From Lachnospiraceae bacterium (GTDB lineage Bacteria > Bacillota > Clostridia > Lachnospirales > Lachnospiraceae): a stretch of DNA of 64,000 nucleotides. How positions within the stretch are numbered: the first letter of the stretch is position 1; each line of letters starts with the position of its first letter. The translations under genes were made by a program, and so were the position numbers. The stretch lies in contig SVEQ01000005.1 of assembly GCA_015057325.1 (NCBI GenBank), forward strand, positions 124,001 to 188,000, given 5' to 3'. Positions 53,951 through 64,000 of this stretch are shown piece after piece. The notes under the pieces are model-generated. The model had not been told where the DNA came from and did no database searches. It was given only the letters and a program-made list of their open reading frames with translations.

Positions 53951-53989
53951 TGTTTTTGTCAACGATTTATGAACAAAACCTTAATATTT

Positions 53990-54022
53990 TCATAAAAAAA
54001 CGCGCCAATTTACGGCGCGTTT
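53990..54022 (-). terminator. Terminator of the acyl-CoA synthetase gene
   Basis: AACGCGCC/GGCGCGTT (54014-54021 with 53999-54006 read leftwards), a 7-nt loop and a run of T on the minus strand. Confidence 0.9.
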
Positions 54023-54027
54023 AATTA

Positions 54028-55662
54028 TCAACCTTTATTCTGAGCATCAACGACACTACCGCCGGCATAGATTTCTCTAAGCTTTGGCTTCTCAATCTTT
54101 CCTGTCGGATTTCTAGGAATATCAGCAAATATAATCTTTCTAGGTCTCTTATATCTTGGAAGCTTCTGACACATTAAGTCAATCTCATCTTCCGTTATTA
54201 TTGCATTCTCCTTAGGTTCGATAATAGCACATGTAATCTCACCAAGTCTCTTATCAGGAAGTCCGATAACCGCAACATCATGAACTCCTGCATGAGTACG
54301 TATAAAGTCTTCAATCTGAACAGGATAGATATTCTCTCCACCACTTATGATAACGTCTTTCTTACGGTCTACAAGGAAAATGAAACCATCTTCGTCCTCC
54401 TGTGCCATATCACCTGTAAAGAGCCAGTCACCCTTTAATACTTCATCGGTAGATTTCTTATCATGGTAATAACAGGTCATGACGCCGGGACCCTTTACAC
54501 AAAGTTCTCCAACCTGACCTCGTTCTACAATATTGCCTTTCTCATCTACTATTTTAACTTCCCATCCAAATCCGGCTTTTCCTATAGCGCCAACCTTATG
54601 TATGTTCTCAACGCCCAAATGAACACAACCCGGTCCAATAGACTCAGAAAGTCCGTAGTTGGTATCATACTGATGATTAGGGAAGTACTCTTTCCATTTC
54701 TTGATAAGACTTGGTGGAACAGGCTGAGCACCTATGTGCATAAGTCTCCACTGAGAAAGCTCATAATCCTCAAGTTTGACCTTACCGCTTTCAATAGCCT
54801 CCAAAATATCCTGTGCCCACGGAACAAGGAGCCATACGATAGTACATTTCTCCTTAGATACCGCATCTAATATGTATTCAGGCTTTGTTCCTTTCAAGAG
54901 AACTGCTTTGCTACCTGACAACAAACTACCAAACCAATGCATCTTAGCACCTGTATGGTAAAGCGGCGGAATGCAAAGAAATACATCGTCTCTTGTCTGT
55001 CCATGGTGGTTCTGCTCAACCCTACATGAATGCATAAGACTTTCATGGTTATGAAGTATAGCCTTCGGAAATCCTGTTGTTCCTGAGGAGAAATAAATAG
55101 CCGCATCATCCTCATCGGTAAGAGTAATGTCCGGTGATAACGAAGAGCAGTTGATTGTCATAGATGTGTAGTCTTCCGCAAATGTCGGACAGTTATCACC
55201 GACATAGAAAAGAAGACGATTCTTATTGATATTGTCAGCTATCTCCTCTACACGACCGATAAACTCGGGACCAAATACAAGAATGTCTACATCTGCAAGT
55301 TTCACGCAATACTCTATCTCATCCGGTGCGTATCTGAAGTTAAGCGGAACAGCAAGTGCTCCGGTTTTCAATATTCCAAAATAAATAGGAAGCCACTCAA
55401 GACAGTTCATAAGTAAAATAGCAACCTTATCACCTTTCTTAATTCCCCTGCTTATAAGAAGATTGGCAAAACGGTTAGCCTTCTCATTCATTACGTGCCA
55501 TGTAATCTCACGTCTGTAATGAGTTGTTGGATTAGGCTCCATCAACTCATACTCTTTCCATGTAACCCTACGTACTTCCTTAACCTCCGGGTTAATCTCT
55601 ACAAGACATATATCTTCCGGATATTTCCGGGCATTTTCTTCAAGAATTTGTGTTATCGGCAT
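54028..55662 (-). CDS. AMP-forming acyl-CoA synthetase (fatty/aryl acid-CoA ligase family)
   Basis: A 544-aa ANL enzyme. The phosphate loop IYFSSGTTGFPKAILHNHESL lies near residues 190-210; YGLSESIGPGCVHLG is motif A5, GDWLFTGDMAQEDEDGFIFLVDRKKDVIISGGENIYPVQIED the hinge region, and NPTGKIEKPKLRE carries the catalytic Lys. It activates a carboxylic acid to its CoA thioester; acid chain length is not predictable. GGGAGGATAAT precedes the ATG. It has its own promoter and terminator, so it is monocistronic, immediately after rpoC. Confidence 0.9.
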   Translation of the reverse strand: MPITQILEENARKYPEDICLVEINPEVKEVRRVTWKEYELMEPNPTTHYRREITWHVMNEKANRFANLLISRGIKKGDKVAILLMNCLEWLPIYFGILKTGALAVPLNFRYAPDEIEYCVKLADVDILVFGPEFIGRVEEIADNINKNRLLFYVGDNCPTFAEDYTSMTINCSSLSPDITLTDEDDAAIYFSSGTTGFPKAILHNHESLMHSCRVEQNHHGQTRDDVFLCIPPLYHTGAKMHWFGSLLSGSKAVLLKGTKPEYILDAVSKEKCTIVWLLVPWAQDILEAIESGKVKLEDYELSQWRLMHIGAQPVPPSLIKKWKEYFPNHQYDTNYGLSESIGPGCVHLGVENIHKVGAIGKAGFGWEVKIVDEKGNIVERGQVGELCVKGPGVMTCYYHDKKSTDEVLKGDWLFTGDMAQEDEDGFIFLVDRKKDVIISGGENIYPVQIEDFIRTHAGVHDVAVIGLPDKRLGEITCAIIEPKENAIITEDEIDLMCQKLPRYKRPRKIIFADIPRNPTGKIEKPKLREIYAGGSVVDAQNKG

Positions 55663-55725
55663 ATTATCCTCCCATGTAAAAACTTTATCAATTTAGCGCT
55701 TTAACGCTTTTACCAACTAAACTTA

Positions 55726-55754
55726 ATTGTATATAAAAACCCCTAAAATGTCAA
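55726..55754 (-). promoter_or_regulatory. Promoter of the acyl-CoA synthetase gene
   Basis: TTGACA (55754-55749), 17-bp spacer and TACAAT (55731-55726) on the minus strand. The -35 element lies in the loop of a second hairpin (55738-55769). Confidence 0.7.
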
Positions 55755-55800
55755 TGTATTATAGGGGTTAAAAAAGCTGCCACTTTACGTGACAGCTTTT
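55738..55800 (-). terminator. Tandem terminators of rpoC
   Basis: The first hairpin pairs AAAAGCTGTCAC with GTGGCAGCTTTT (55800-55789 with 55783-55772) and is followed by TT. The second pairs AACCCCTA (55769-55762) with TAGGGGTT (55745-55738), followed by TTTATA. Together they end the rplJL-rpoBC transcript 12 bp after rpoC. Confidence 0.8.
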
Positions 55801-55811
55801 TGAAAAATCAA

Positions 55812-58800
55812 TTACTCTTCTGTTGTCTCAACAACTGCTTCTTCAAGTTCAACTGACTCATCATCCACAACGAGATCACTGCTATCGAAGTTCTCGATAA
55901 CTTCCTCGCTGTCAAGCTTAACGTTACGATAACGCTTCATACCTGTACCGGCAGGAATAAGCTTACCGATAAGTACGTTCTCTTTAAGACCTGTAAGAGG
56001 ATCAATTTTACCCTTGATAGCTGCTTCCGTAAGAACCTTAGTTGTTTCCTGGAAGGAAGCTGCTGACAAGAATGAACTTGTTGCAAGTGAAGCCTTGGTA
56101 ATACCAAGCATTACCTGTGTACCAACTGCAGGCTCTTTGCCCTCTGCCTCAAGGTTCTTGTTAATCTCCTCGTAATCAAGAACATCAACAAGTGTTCCCG
56201 GTAAGTACTCAGAATCTCCACTCTGCTCTATCTTAATCTTCTTAAGCATCTGTCTAACGATAACCTCGATATGCTTATCGTTGATATCAACACCCTGAAG
56301 ACGGTAAACCTTCTGTACCTCACGAAGCATGTAATCCTGTACAGCACGTACACCCTTAATCTTAAGGATATCATGAGGAGTTACGGAACCGATTGTAATC
56401 TCATCACCGGCTTCTACCATCTGGTCATCAAATACTTTAATTCTTGAATCGTAAGGAATCAAGTAAGCCTTTGACTCGCCTGTCTCATCGTTGGTTACAA
56501 CAACTTCACGCTTCTTCTTAGTGTCACGAATCTGTACTTTACCACCGATTTCTGTGATAATAGCAAGACCCTTAGGCTTACGAGCCTCAAAAAGCTCCTC
56601 GACACGAGGAAGACCCTGTGTGATATCATCACCGGCAACACCACCGGTATGGAAAGTTCTCATCGTAAGCTGTGTACCAGGCTCACCGATTGACTGAGCT
56701 GCGATAATACCAACTGCCTCACCAACCTGTACTGCCTGACCGGTTGCCATGTTAGCACCGTAACACTTAGCACAAACACCGATACGTGACTTACAGTTAA
56801 GGATGTTACGAATCTTAAGCTTAGTAATTGGATTACCATCCTTATCAACACCTGAACTGATAATTCTTTCTGCACGCTTAGGTGTAATCATATGATTAGC
56901 TTTAACGATCATCTCGCCGTTCTTGTCAAATACTGACTCTGCAGCATAACGACCTGTGATACGCTCCTCAAAGCTCTCAATCATTTCCTTACCTTCCATG
57001 AACGCTTCAACTGTAGAACCAGGAATTTCTCCTGTTCCCTCGCAACAGTCAACCTCACGGATAATAAGCTCCTGAGATACATCAACAAGACGTCTTGTCA
57101 AGTATCCTGAATCGGCTGTACGAAGCGCTGTATCTGAAAGTCCCTTACGAGCACCATGAGCTGAAATGAAGTACTCCAAAACGTCAAGACCTTCACGGAA
57201 GTTTGACTTGATAGGAAGCTCGATTGTACGTCCTGTTGTATCAGCCATCAAACCACGCATACCTGCAAGCTGTTTGATCTGCTGGTTAGAACCACGGGCT
57301 CCTGACTCAGCCATCATCTTAATATTGTTATATGTGTCAAGGCCATCCAAAAGTGCCTTGGTAAGCTTCTTATCAGCAGCTTCCCATGTTCTTACTACAG
57401 ATGTGTAACGCTCTTCTTCTGTACCGTAACCAAGCTTATACATCTCTGTAATCTTCTCAACAGTCTTCTGTGCTTCTTCAAGAATCTCTTTCTTAGCACC
57501 CGGCACTGTCATTTCTGAAATAGAAACTGTAAGTGCACCCTTTGTAGAGTACTTGTAACCGATGCTCTTGATATCATCAAGAACTTCTGCAGTCTTAGTT
57601 GCTCCATGAATGTTGATACACTTATCAAGGATTCCCTTAAGCTGCTTCTTACCTACAAGATAATCTATCTCAAGGTCAAGTGCGTTGTCTACATCACTTC
57701 TATCAACAATACCCAAATCCTGAGGAATAATCTCGTTAAAGAGTATTCTACCAAGAGTTGACTCTATAATCTTAGTAACCTCTGTTCCATCGGAAAGAGT
57801 TCCCTTAAGTCTTACTTTTATCTTAGCATGAAGTGTAATCTCACCATTCTCATATGCAAGAATTGCTTCATTCTTTGACTTGAATATCTTGCCCTCACCC
57901 TTGTCGCCCGGCTTATCAATAGTAAGGTAGTAAATACCAAGTACCATATCCTGAGAAGGTACTGCAACAGGAGCACCATCAGAAGGCTTAAGCAAGTTAT
58001 TAGGTGATAAGAGAAGGAATCTACACTCAGCCTGTGCCTCTACTGAAAGTGGAAGATGCACAGCCATCTGGTCTCCATCGAAGTCGGCGTTAAACGCTGT
58101 ACAAACGAGTGGATGAAGCTTGATTGCCTTACCCTCAACAAGAATTGGCTCAAATGCCTGAATACCAAGTCTGTGAAGTGTCGGAGCACGGTTAAGCATA
58201 ACAGGATGCTCTTTGATTACATCCTCTAATACATCCCATACAGACTCTTCTAACTTCTCAACCATCTTCTTGGCTGATTTAACATTGTGTGCAAGCTTTC
58301 TTGCAACGAGTTCTTTCATAACGAATGGCTTGAAAAGCTCAATAGCCATTTCCTTAGGAAGACCACACTGATATATCTTAAGTTCAGGTCCAACGACGAT
58401 AACCGAACGTCCTGAGTAGTCAACACGCTTACCCAAGAGGTTCTGACGGAAACGTCCCTGCTTACCCTTTAACATATCTGACAATGATTTGAGTGCTCTG
58501 TTACCCGGACCTGTTACCGGACGTCCACGACGACCGTTATCGATAAGTGCATCAACAGCCTCCTGAAGCATTCTCTTCTCATTTCTTACAATAATGTCAG
58601 GAGCACCAAGCTCAAGTAATCTGTTAAGACGGTTGTTACGGTTGATGATACGTCTGTACAAATCATTAAGATCTGATGTTGCAAAACGTCCACCATCAAG
58701 CTGTACCATAGGACGAAGATCCGGTGGAAGTACCGGAACAGCGTCAAGTATCATCCATTCAGGCTTGTTGCCGGAAGTACGGAATGCTTCTACAACCTCA

Positions 58801-59453
58801 AGTCTCTTGATGATCTTAGCGCGCTTCTGTCCTGTAGATTCCTTAAGTTCAGCCTTAAGCTCTACTGACTCTTTCTCAAGGTCAATTGCCTGAAGGAGTT
58901 CCTTGATTGCCTCAGCTCCCATACCAACACGGAACTTGCCGTATCCGTACTCTTCTTCAGCATCACGGTACTCTTTCTCTGTCAATACCTGCTTATATGC
59001 AAGATTAGTATCTCCCTGATCTAATACAACGTAAGACGCAAAGTATAATACTTTCTCAAGAGTTCTTGGTGAAATATCAAGGATAAGTCCCATACGGCTA
59101 GGGATACCCTTAAAATACCAAATGTGTGAAACAGGAGCTGCAAGCTCGATATGTCCCATTCTCTCACGTCTAACATTAGCTTTGGTTACCTCAACACCAC
59201 AACGGTCGCAGATAACACCTTTATAACGAATCTTCTTGTACTTACCACAGTGACACTCCCAGTCCTTGCTAGGTCCAAAGATTCTCTCACAGAACAAGCC
59301 GTCTCTTTCAGGCTTCAATGTTCTGTAGTTGATAGTTTCTGGTTTCTTAACCTCACCACGTGACCACTCTCTGATTTTTTCCGGAGAAGCAAGTCCAATC
59401 TTGATTGCATCAAAATTCATTTGTTGTTCTACTTGATTATTCATAGCTAACAT
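55812..59453 (-). CDS. rpoC: DNA-directed RNA polymerase subunit beta'
   Basis: A 1213-aa beta' subunit, typical of Firmicutes. The N-terminal zinc ribbon ([23 protein letters not shown]), [19 protein letters not shown], the catalytic magnesium loop [17 protein letters not shown] and the trigger-loop/bridge region [19 protein letters not shown] are intact. It ends in an acidic tail ([23 protein letters not shown]). Its start is 18 bp after rpoB with AGGAGGAG upstream. An internal ATG three codons later is a possible alternative start. Confidence 0.99.
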   Translation of the reverse strand: MLAMNNQVEQQMNFDAIKIGLASPEKIREWSRGEVKKPETINYRTLKPERDGLFCERIFGPSKDWECHCGKYKKIRYKGVICDRCGVEVTKANVRRERMGHIELAAPVSHIWYFKGIPSRMGLILDISPRTLEKVLYFASYVVLDQGDTNLAYKQVLTEKEYRDAEEEYGYGKFRVGMGAEAIKELLQAIDLEKESVELKAELKESTGQKRAKIIKRLEVVEAFRTSGNKPEWMILDAVPVLPPDLRPMVQLDGGRFATSDLNDLYRRIINRNNRLNRLLELGAPDIIVRNEKRMLQEAVDALIDNGRRGRPVTGPGNRALKSLSDMLKGKQGRFRQNLLGKRVDYSGRSVIVVGPELKIYQCGLPKEMAIELFKPFVMKELVARKLAHNVKSAKKMVEKLEESVWDVLEDVIKEHPVMLNRAPTLHRLGIQAFEPILVEGKAIKLHPLVCTAFNADFDGDQMAVHLPLSVEAQAECRFLLLSPNNLLKPSDGAPVAVPSQDMVLGIYYLTIDKPGDKGEGKIFKSKNEAILAYENGEITLHAKIKVRLKGTLSDGTEVTKIIESTLGRILFNEIIPQDLGIVDRSDVDNALDLEIDYLVGKKQLKGILDKCINIHGATKTAEVLDDIKSIGYKYSTKGALTVSISEMTVPGAKKEILEEAQKTVEKITEMYKLGYGTEEERYTSVVRTWEAADKKLTKALLDGLDTYNNIKMMAESGARGSNQQIKQLAGMRGLMADTTGRTIELPIKSNFREGLDVLEYFISAHGARKGLSDTALRTADSGYLTRRLVDVSQELIIREVDCCEGTGEIPGSTVEAFMEGKEMIESFEERITGRYAAESVFDKNGEMIVKANHMITPKRAERIISSGVDKDGNPITKLKIRNILNCKSRIGVCAKCYGANMATGQAVQVGEAVGIIAAQSIGEPGTQLTMRTFHTGGVAGDDITQGLPRVEELFEARKPKGLAIITEIGGKVQIRDTKKKREVVVTNDETGESKAYLIPYDSRIKVFDDQMVEAGDEITIGSVTPHDILKIKGVRAVQDYMLREVQKVYRLQGVDINDKHIEVIVRQMLKKIKIEQSGDSEYLPGTLVDVLDYEEINKNLEAEGKEPAVGTQVMLGITKASLATSSFLSAASFQETTKVLTEAAIKGKIDPLTGLKENVLIGKLIPAGTGMKRYRNVKLDSEEVIENFDSSDLVVDDESVELEEAVVETTEE

Positions 59454-59471
59454 CTGTTTGCTCTCCTCCTA

Positions 59472-59534
59472 TTATTCGTCATAGTTATCATCGTAGTTAT
59501 CATCATAACTGTCATCATAGTCATCATCATAACC
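59472..59534 (-). repeat. 12-bp tandem repeats encoding an acidic YDD tail on RpoB
   Basis: The last 20 codons of rpoB read [20 protein letters not shown]. The DNA is about four copies of a 12-bp unit near TATGATGATAAC with small variations. Such slippage-prone repeats at the end of rpoB are not usual. Confidence 0.85.
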
Positions 59535-62500
59535 ATCATCGCTGCCTTCAAGCTCGAAGTTGTTATCATCGGCATCCACACCGCTGTAGCCGTGCTTCTT
59601 CATTTCAGCTTCCTGATCACCGTAATCAATGTCTGAGAATCTTCTCATGTCATCACTACCGTAATCAATTGTCTCGCCAATCTCAACCTCAGTGTTATCC
59701 TCACGGAGAACCCTAACATCAAGTGCCAATGACTGGAACTCCTTAAGAAGTACCTTAAATGATTCCGGAATGCCCGGTTCAGGAATGTTGTCGCCCTTGA
59801 TAATAGCCTCGTATGTCTTAACACGTCCTACAACATCATCGGATTTAACTGTAAGTATCTCCTGCAATGTGTAAGAAGCACCGTATGCCTCAAGAGCCCA
59901 AACCTCCATCTCTCCGAAACGCTGTCCACCAAACTGTGCCTTACCACCAAGTGGCTGCTGTGTTACGAGTGAGTATGGACCGGTTGAACGAGCATGAATC
60001 TTATCATCAACGAGGTGGTGAAGCTTGAGGTAATGCATAAATCCGATTGTTACAGGAGAGTCAAACTCTTCACCTGTACGTCCGTCACGAAGTGTTACCT
60101 TACCTGTACGGTTAATCGGAACGCCTCTCCACTCTTCTCTGTGGTCACGGTTCTCATAAAGATAATCCATAACCTCATCAGAAACTGAGCTTCTCCACTT
60201 CTTATCAAAATCTTCCCACTCTGAGTTGACGTAATCGTTAGCCATCTCGAGTGTCTCCATAATATCTTCCTCGTTTGCTCCGTCAAATACCGGAGTAGAG
60301 ATATTAAATCCAAGTGCCTTAGCTGCAAGTCCCAAGTGAACCTCAAGGACCTGACCGATATTCATACGGGAAGGCACGCCCAAAGGATTAAGCACGATAT
60401 CAAGCGGACGACCGTTTGGAAGGAATGGCATATCCTCAACTGGAAGGATACGCGAGATAACACCCTTGTTACCATGACGTCCGGCCATCTTATCACCAAC
60501 GCTTATCTTTCTCTTCTGTGCTATATATACACGAACTGACTTGTTAACTCCCGGTGGAAGCTCATCGCCGTTCTCTCTTGTAAACATCTTTGTATCCATA
60601 ACGATACCGAAAGCACCATGAGGAACACGAAGTGATGTATCACGAACCTCTCTTGCTTTCTCACCAAAGATTGCACGAAGCAATCTCTCCTCAGCGGTAA
60701 GCTCTGTCTCTCCCTTAGGAGTAACCTTACCAACAAGGATATCATTGGCACGAACTTCTGCACCGATACGAATAATACCGTTCTCATCAAGATTCTTGAG
60801 AAGGTCAGGAGACTGTCCTGCAAGTTCTCTTGTAATCTCTTCAGGTCCGAGCTTAGTATCTCTTGCATCTACTTCGTACTCTTCAATATGAACAGATGTA
60901 TATACATCTTCCTGAACAAGACGCTCTGAAAGAAGTACAGCATCCTCGTAGTTATAACCTTCCCAAGTCATGAAACCGATAAGAGGGTTCTTACCAAGTG
61001 CAATTTCTCCACCTGCAGTTGAAGCTCCATCGGCCAAAACTTCTCCGGCTTTAACTTTATCACCTTTGTTAACGATAGGTCTCTGGTTCATGCAGTTACC
61101 CTGGTTGCTTCGAGCAAACTTGATAACCTCATAAGTATCCTTAGAGCCATCTTCGCATTTAACAACGATTTCCTTACTTGTCGATTTCTCAACAATACCG
61201 TCATGCTTAGCTATAATACATACACCCGAGTCAACAGCTGCTTTCTCTTCCATACCTGTACCAACAACCGGTGCCTCTGTCTTAAGAAGAGGTACGGCCT
61301 GACGCTGCATGTTTGATCCCATAAGTGCACGGTTAGCATCATCGTTCTCAAGGAACGGAATCATTGATGTAGCAACAGAGAATACCATCTTAGGAGATAC
61401 GTCCATAAGGTCAACTCTCTCCTTCTCAAACTCTGCTGTCTCCTCGCGGAAACGTCCTGCTATACGTGAACGTGCAAATGTTCCATCAGGATTAATCTTC
61501 TCATTAGCCTGAGCTACTACGAAATTATCCTCTTCGTCAGCTGTAAGATATACAACCTCATCTGTTACAATAGGATTCTTAGGATCCTTCTTATCTAACT
61601 TTCTGTATGGAGCCTCAACAAATCCATACTGATTAATTCTTGCATATGTTGCAAGAGAGTTGATAAGACCGATGTTCGGTCCTTCCGGAGTCTCTATCGG
61701 ACACATTCTTCCGTAATGTGTATAGTGAACATCTCGAACCTCGAATCCGGCACGGTCTCTTGAAAGACCACCAGGTCCTAACGCTGACAAACGTCTCTTA
61801 TGTGTAAGCTCTGAAAGCGGATTATTCTGATCCATGAACTGTGAAAGCTGTGAACTTCCGAAGAACTCCTTAACAGCTGCAGTTACAGGCTTAATATTAA
61901 TAAGTGACTGTGGTGTGATTGTCTCAATATCCTGAGTTGACATTCTTTCTCTTACAACTCTCTCAAGTCTTGAAAGACCGATACGATACTGATTCTGCAA
62001 AAGCTCACCAACCGCACGAATACGACGATTACCTAAGTGGTCGATATCGTCCTCGTTACCGATTCCGTACTCAAGGTGGATATTGTAACTGATTGAAGCC
62101 AAAATATCCTCTTTTGTAATATGCTTAGGAATAAGGTCGTGAATATCACGCTTAATTGCATTCTTTAATTCTTCTTTGTCAGTATATTCTTCTAATAACT
62201 GAGCTAATACAGGGTAAAATACGTCTTCCGTAACACCCAATTCTTCCACATCAAAGTCAACATACTCTTTGATGTCAACCATCATGTTAGAAAGAACCTT
62301 AACATTGCGGGTTTCTGTCTGTATAAGGACATACGGAATAGCTGCATTCTGAATCTCTGTTGCCTTGTCTCTTGTAACAGTCTCACCTGCTTTGGCAATG
62401 ATTTCACCTGTAACAGGGCTTACTGCATCCTCTGCAAGAACATGTCCTGCAATACGATTCTTTAATGCAAGCTTCTTATTAAACTTATAACGTCCAACCT

Positions 62501-63317
62501 TGGCAAGGTCATATCTTCTAGGGTCAAAGAACATTGCATTGATAAGACTCTCTGCACTTTCAACCGCCAAAGGCTCACCCGGACGAATCTTTTTGTATAA
62601 CTCTAACAGACCCTCTTCATAATTAGTAGAAGGATCCTTCTCGAAGCTGGCCTCAATCTTAGGCTCATCTCCGAATAATTCTCTGATTTCATCATTGGTT
62701 CCGATTCCCAAAGAACGAATGAGTACGGTAATCGGCACCTTTCTTGTTCTATCTACACGTACATAAAAAACGTCATTTGAATCCGTCTCGTACTCAAGCC
62801 ATGCACCACGGTTAGGGATTACTGTACATGCGTACAAGGTCTTACCTAACTTATCATGACTGATCGCATAATAAATACCCGGAGAACGAACAAGCTGACT
62901 TACGATAACACGCTCTGCACCATTGATAACAAACGTGCCTGTCTCGGTCATCAGTGGAAGATCACCCATGAAAATATCATGCTGATTGATCTCGTCCGTT
63001 TCCTTATTATGAAGACGTACGTTAACCTTCAAAGGAGCTGCATATGTAGCATCTCTCTCCTTACATTCACCAATCGTATACTTCTTATCCTCTTCGCAAA
63101 GCTGAAAATCGATAAACTCCAAGCTAAGCTGTCCGGAATAATCAGTGATCGGCGAAATATCATCGAACACTTCTTTGAGTCCCGCTTCTAAGAACCACTT
63201 ATATGAGTCCTTCTGTACTTCAATGAGATTAGGCATCTCAAGCACTTCTTTTTGTCTGGAATAACTCATTCGGATTCCTTTTCCCGCTTTCACAGGACTG
63301 ATTCTGCTCTTTTCCAT
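59472..63317 (-). CDS. rpoB: DNA-directed RNA polymerase subunit beta
   Basis: A 1281-aa beta subunit with the rifampicin region ([34 protein letters not shown], residues about 480-515), [24 protein letters not shown] and the C-terminal [24 protein letters not shown]. The canonical rifampicin-contact residues Gln, Asp, His, Arg and Ser are the sensitive-type ones. The C-terminus carries an unusual run of Tyr-Asp-Asp repeats (59472-59534). The ATG at 63317 with AAGGGGTGA eight bases upstream is preferred to a GTG four codons earlier that falls inside that site. Confidence 0.99.
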   Translation of the reverse strand: MEKSRISPVKAGKGIRMSYSRQKEVLEMPNLIEVQKDSYKWFLEAGLKEVFDDISPITDYSGQLSLEFIDFQLCEEDKKYTIGECKERDATYAAPLKVNVRLHNKETDEINQHDIFMGDLPLMTETGTFVINGAERVIVSQLVRSPGIYYAISHDKLGKTLYACTVIPNRGAWLEYETDSNDVFYVRVDRTRKVPITVLIRSLGIGTNDEIRELFGDEPKIEASFEKDPSTNYEEGLLELYKKIRPGEPLAVESAESLINAMFFDPRRYDLAKVGRYKFNKKLALKNRIAGHVLAEDAVSPVTGEIIAKAGETVTRDKATEIQNAAIPYVLIQTETRNVKVLSNMMVDIKEYVDFDVEELGVTEDVFYPVLAQLLEEYTDKEELKNAIKRDIHDLIPKHITKEDILASISYNIHLEYGIGNEDDIDHLGNRRIRAVGELLQNQYRIGLSRLERVVRERMSTQDIETITPQSLINIKPVTAAVKEFFGSSQLSQFMDQNNPLSELTHKRRLSALGPGGLSRDRAGFEVRDVHYTHYGRMCPIETPEGPNIGLINSLATYARINQYGFVEAPYRKLDKKDPKNPIVTDEVVYLTADEEDNFVVAQANEKINPDGTFARSRIAGRFREETAEFEKERVDLMDVSPKMVFSVATSMIPFLENDDANRALMGSNMQRQAVPLLKTEAPVVGTGMEEKAAVDSGVCIIAKHDGIVEKSTSKEIVVKCEDGSKDTYEVIKFARSNQGNCMNQRPIVNKGDKVKAGEVLADGASTAGGEIALGKNPLIGFMTWEGYNYEDAVLLSERLVQEDVYTSVHIEEYEVDARDTKLGPEEITRELAGQSPDLLKNLDENGIIRIGAEVRANDILVGKVTPKGETELTAEERLLRAIFGEKAREVRDTSLRVPHGAFGIVMDTKMFTRENGDELPPGVNKSVRVYIAQKRKISVGDKMAGRHGNKGVISRILPVEDMPFLPNGRPLDIVLNPLGVPSRMNIGQVLEVHLGLAAKALGFNISTPVFDGANEEDIMETLEMANDYVNSEWEDFDKKWRSSVSDEVMDYLYENRDHREEWRGVPINRTGKVTLRDGRTGEEFDSPVTIGFMHYLKLHHLVDDKIHARSTGPYSLVTQQPLGGKAQFGGQRFGEMEVWALEAYGASYTLQEILTVKSDDVVGRVKTYEAIIKGDNIPEPGIPESFKVLLKEFQSLALDVRVLREDNTEVEIGETIDYGSDDMRRFSDIDYGDQEAEMKKHGYSGVDADDNNFELEGSDDGYDDDYDDSYDDNYDDNYDE

Positions 63318-63391
63318 TGACGTTTTCACCCCTTGATAATATTGATAAAATGGCTATTGAGGATAGCTACCCACAATAATCACATTGTACT

Positions 63392-63420
63392 ATTCTACCA
63401 CCATGATTTTCCAGTGTCAA
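63392..63420 (-). promoter_or_regulatory. rpoB promoter
   Basis: TTGACA (63420-63415), 17-bp spacer and TAGAAT (63397-63392) on the minus strand, about 75 bp upstream of the rpoB ATG. It lies in the 333-bp rplL-rpoB gap, which otherwise contains only the rplL terminator and about 170 bp in which I see no gene. Confidence 0.75.
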
Positions 63421-63593
63421 CCAATATTTTTCATATGTTGACAAGCTTTTTTCGATATGGAATATGTTGTGTTTCTTCCTAATTAAAGTGTCAATATCTT
63501 GTATTGACGAAAAACACGCGCCGATTCAGACAGGCAATGATCATCCACAAAAGCACCTCATCGGAGGCCGGATGTTATGAAAAAATAGAAAAT

Positions 63594-63626
63594 ATGAAAA
63601 AGCGCAACAGGTAAAACCCGCTGCGC
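63594..63626 (-). terminator. Terminator or attenuator after rplL
   Basis: GCGCAGCGGG/CCTGTTGCGC (10 bp, two G-U pairs) with loop TTTTA is followed by TTTTTC on the minus strand. As in other bacteria, it probably reduces read-through from the L10-L12 genes into rpoBC. Confidence 0.8.
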
Positions 63627-63650
63627 CTTATAAGTCTTATCAAAGCGAAA

Positions 63651-64000
63651 TTACTTAAGAGTAACCTTAGCTCCTTCAGCCTCTAACTTAGTCTTAATCT
63701 CCTCAGCCTCTGCCTTAGAAGCACCCTCTTTAAGAATCTTAGGAGCTCCGTCAACAACTTCCTTAGCTTCCTTAAGTCCAAGACCTGTTACCTCACGAAC
63801 AACCTTGATAACCTTAACCTTAGCCTCACCAACCTCAGTTAACTCTACATCAAACTCGTCCTTCTCAGCTGCTGCTTCTCCGCCTGCTGCTCCGCCTGCT
63901 GCTGCAACTACAACGCCTGCTGCTGCAGATACGCCGAACTCTTCCTCACAAGCCTTAACTAATTCATTTAACTCTAATACGCTTAACTTCTTGATCTCTT
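63651..64000 (-). CDS. rplL: 50S ribosomal protein L7/L12, start outside the window
   Basis: The last 116 codons are present: [24 protein letters not shown], the Ala/Gly hinge, then [46 protein letters not shown] and the terminal [10 protein letters not shown]. Only about five to ten N-terminal residues lie beyond the right edge. It forms the ribosomal stalk that recruits translation factors. The order rplL-rpoB-rpoC is the standard one. Confidence 0.98.
   Translation of the reverse strand, partial: EIKKLSVLELNELVKACEEEFGVSAAAGVVVAAAGGAAGGEAAAEKDEFDVELTEVGEAKVKVIKVVREVTGLGLKEAKEVVDGAPKILKEGASKAEAEEIKTKLEAEGAKVTLK

Noticed and set aside
53915-53985. TTGACA upstream of the alarmone synthetase as the -35 of its TATAAT
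   Set aside because: The spacing is only 9 bp; an extended -10 is the better reading.
1-64000. CRISPR array, tRNA or rRNA genes, prophage or plasmid functions
   Set aside because: No regularly spaced direct repeats, tRNA cloverleaf, rRNA segments or phage/plasmid proteins were seen on either strand.

Overview
The window looks like chromosome from a fibre-degrading, anaerobic Firmicute of the Lachnospiraceae (Butyrivibrio, Pseudobutyrivibrio, Roseburia or Lachnospira type). Supporting signs are strong AGGAGG ribosome-binding sites, Gram-positive lipoproteins, a YesN/YesM-type two-component system beside an ABC sugar importer, L-arabinose genes, cell-anchored GH5 and GH9 cellulases, and several gene families I know mainly from Lachnospiraceae. 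The genus is inference. Nearly all genes lie on the minus strand; only six, in four blocks, are on the plus strand. I see no tRNA, rRNA, CRISPR array, transposase or phage gene.

Region 1 (1-14.7 kb, minus): the start of an acyl-CoA carboxyltransferase gene at the left edge, then a pentose import and catabolism block. In transcription order this is araA, araB, a palindromic repeat, araD, a YesN-like regulator, a YesM-like kinase, two sugar-binding lipoproteins, an ATPase and two permeases. The small binding protein next to the kinase is probably its sugar sensor, and the second one feeds the importer.

Region 2 (14.7-21.4 kb): a phenylacetate-CoA-ligase family gene, a secreted surface protein with InlB-type repeats, two very small genes, a membrane-anchored GH5 endoglucanase with a cellulose-binding module, and a zinc-ribbon membrane protein.

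Region 3 (21.5-31.6 kb, minus): the str operon rpsL-rpsG-fusA-tuf from a consensus promoter, then a MacB-like export system (ATPase, adaptor, permease), endonuclease IV and a YunG-like protein.

Region 4 (31.7-42.1 kb, minus): deoC, a lipoprotein GH9 cellulase and a signalling cluster: a degenerate GGDEF-REC-HD-GYP protein, a hybrid kinase with HPt, and a hybrid kinase whose C-terminus is a complete DegV (fatty-acid-binding) domain. This kinase-DegV fusion is one of the two best candidates for an undescribed system.

Region 5 (42.3-52.3 kb): RNase HI, a patatin-like lipase, and a tightly coupled four-gene operon of unknown function (1188-aa beta-sandwich/helical-repeat protein, Hsp70/actin-like protein, helical-repeat protein, coiled-coil membrane protein), the other best candidate. 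An aminotransferase gene is divergent from it.

Region 6 (52.3-64 kb, minus): HAD phosphatase, small alarmone synthetase, acyl-CoA synthetase, then rpoC, rpoB and the end of rplL. rpoBC lies about 30 kb from the str operon, which is often adjacent in Firmicutes. A related palindromic repeat of 137-189 bp occurs three times (near 11.3, 30.0 and 42.2 kb), each time in the same orientation relative to transcription.
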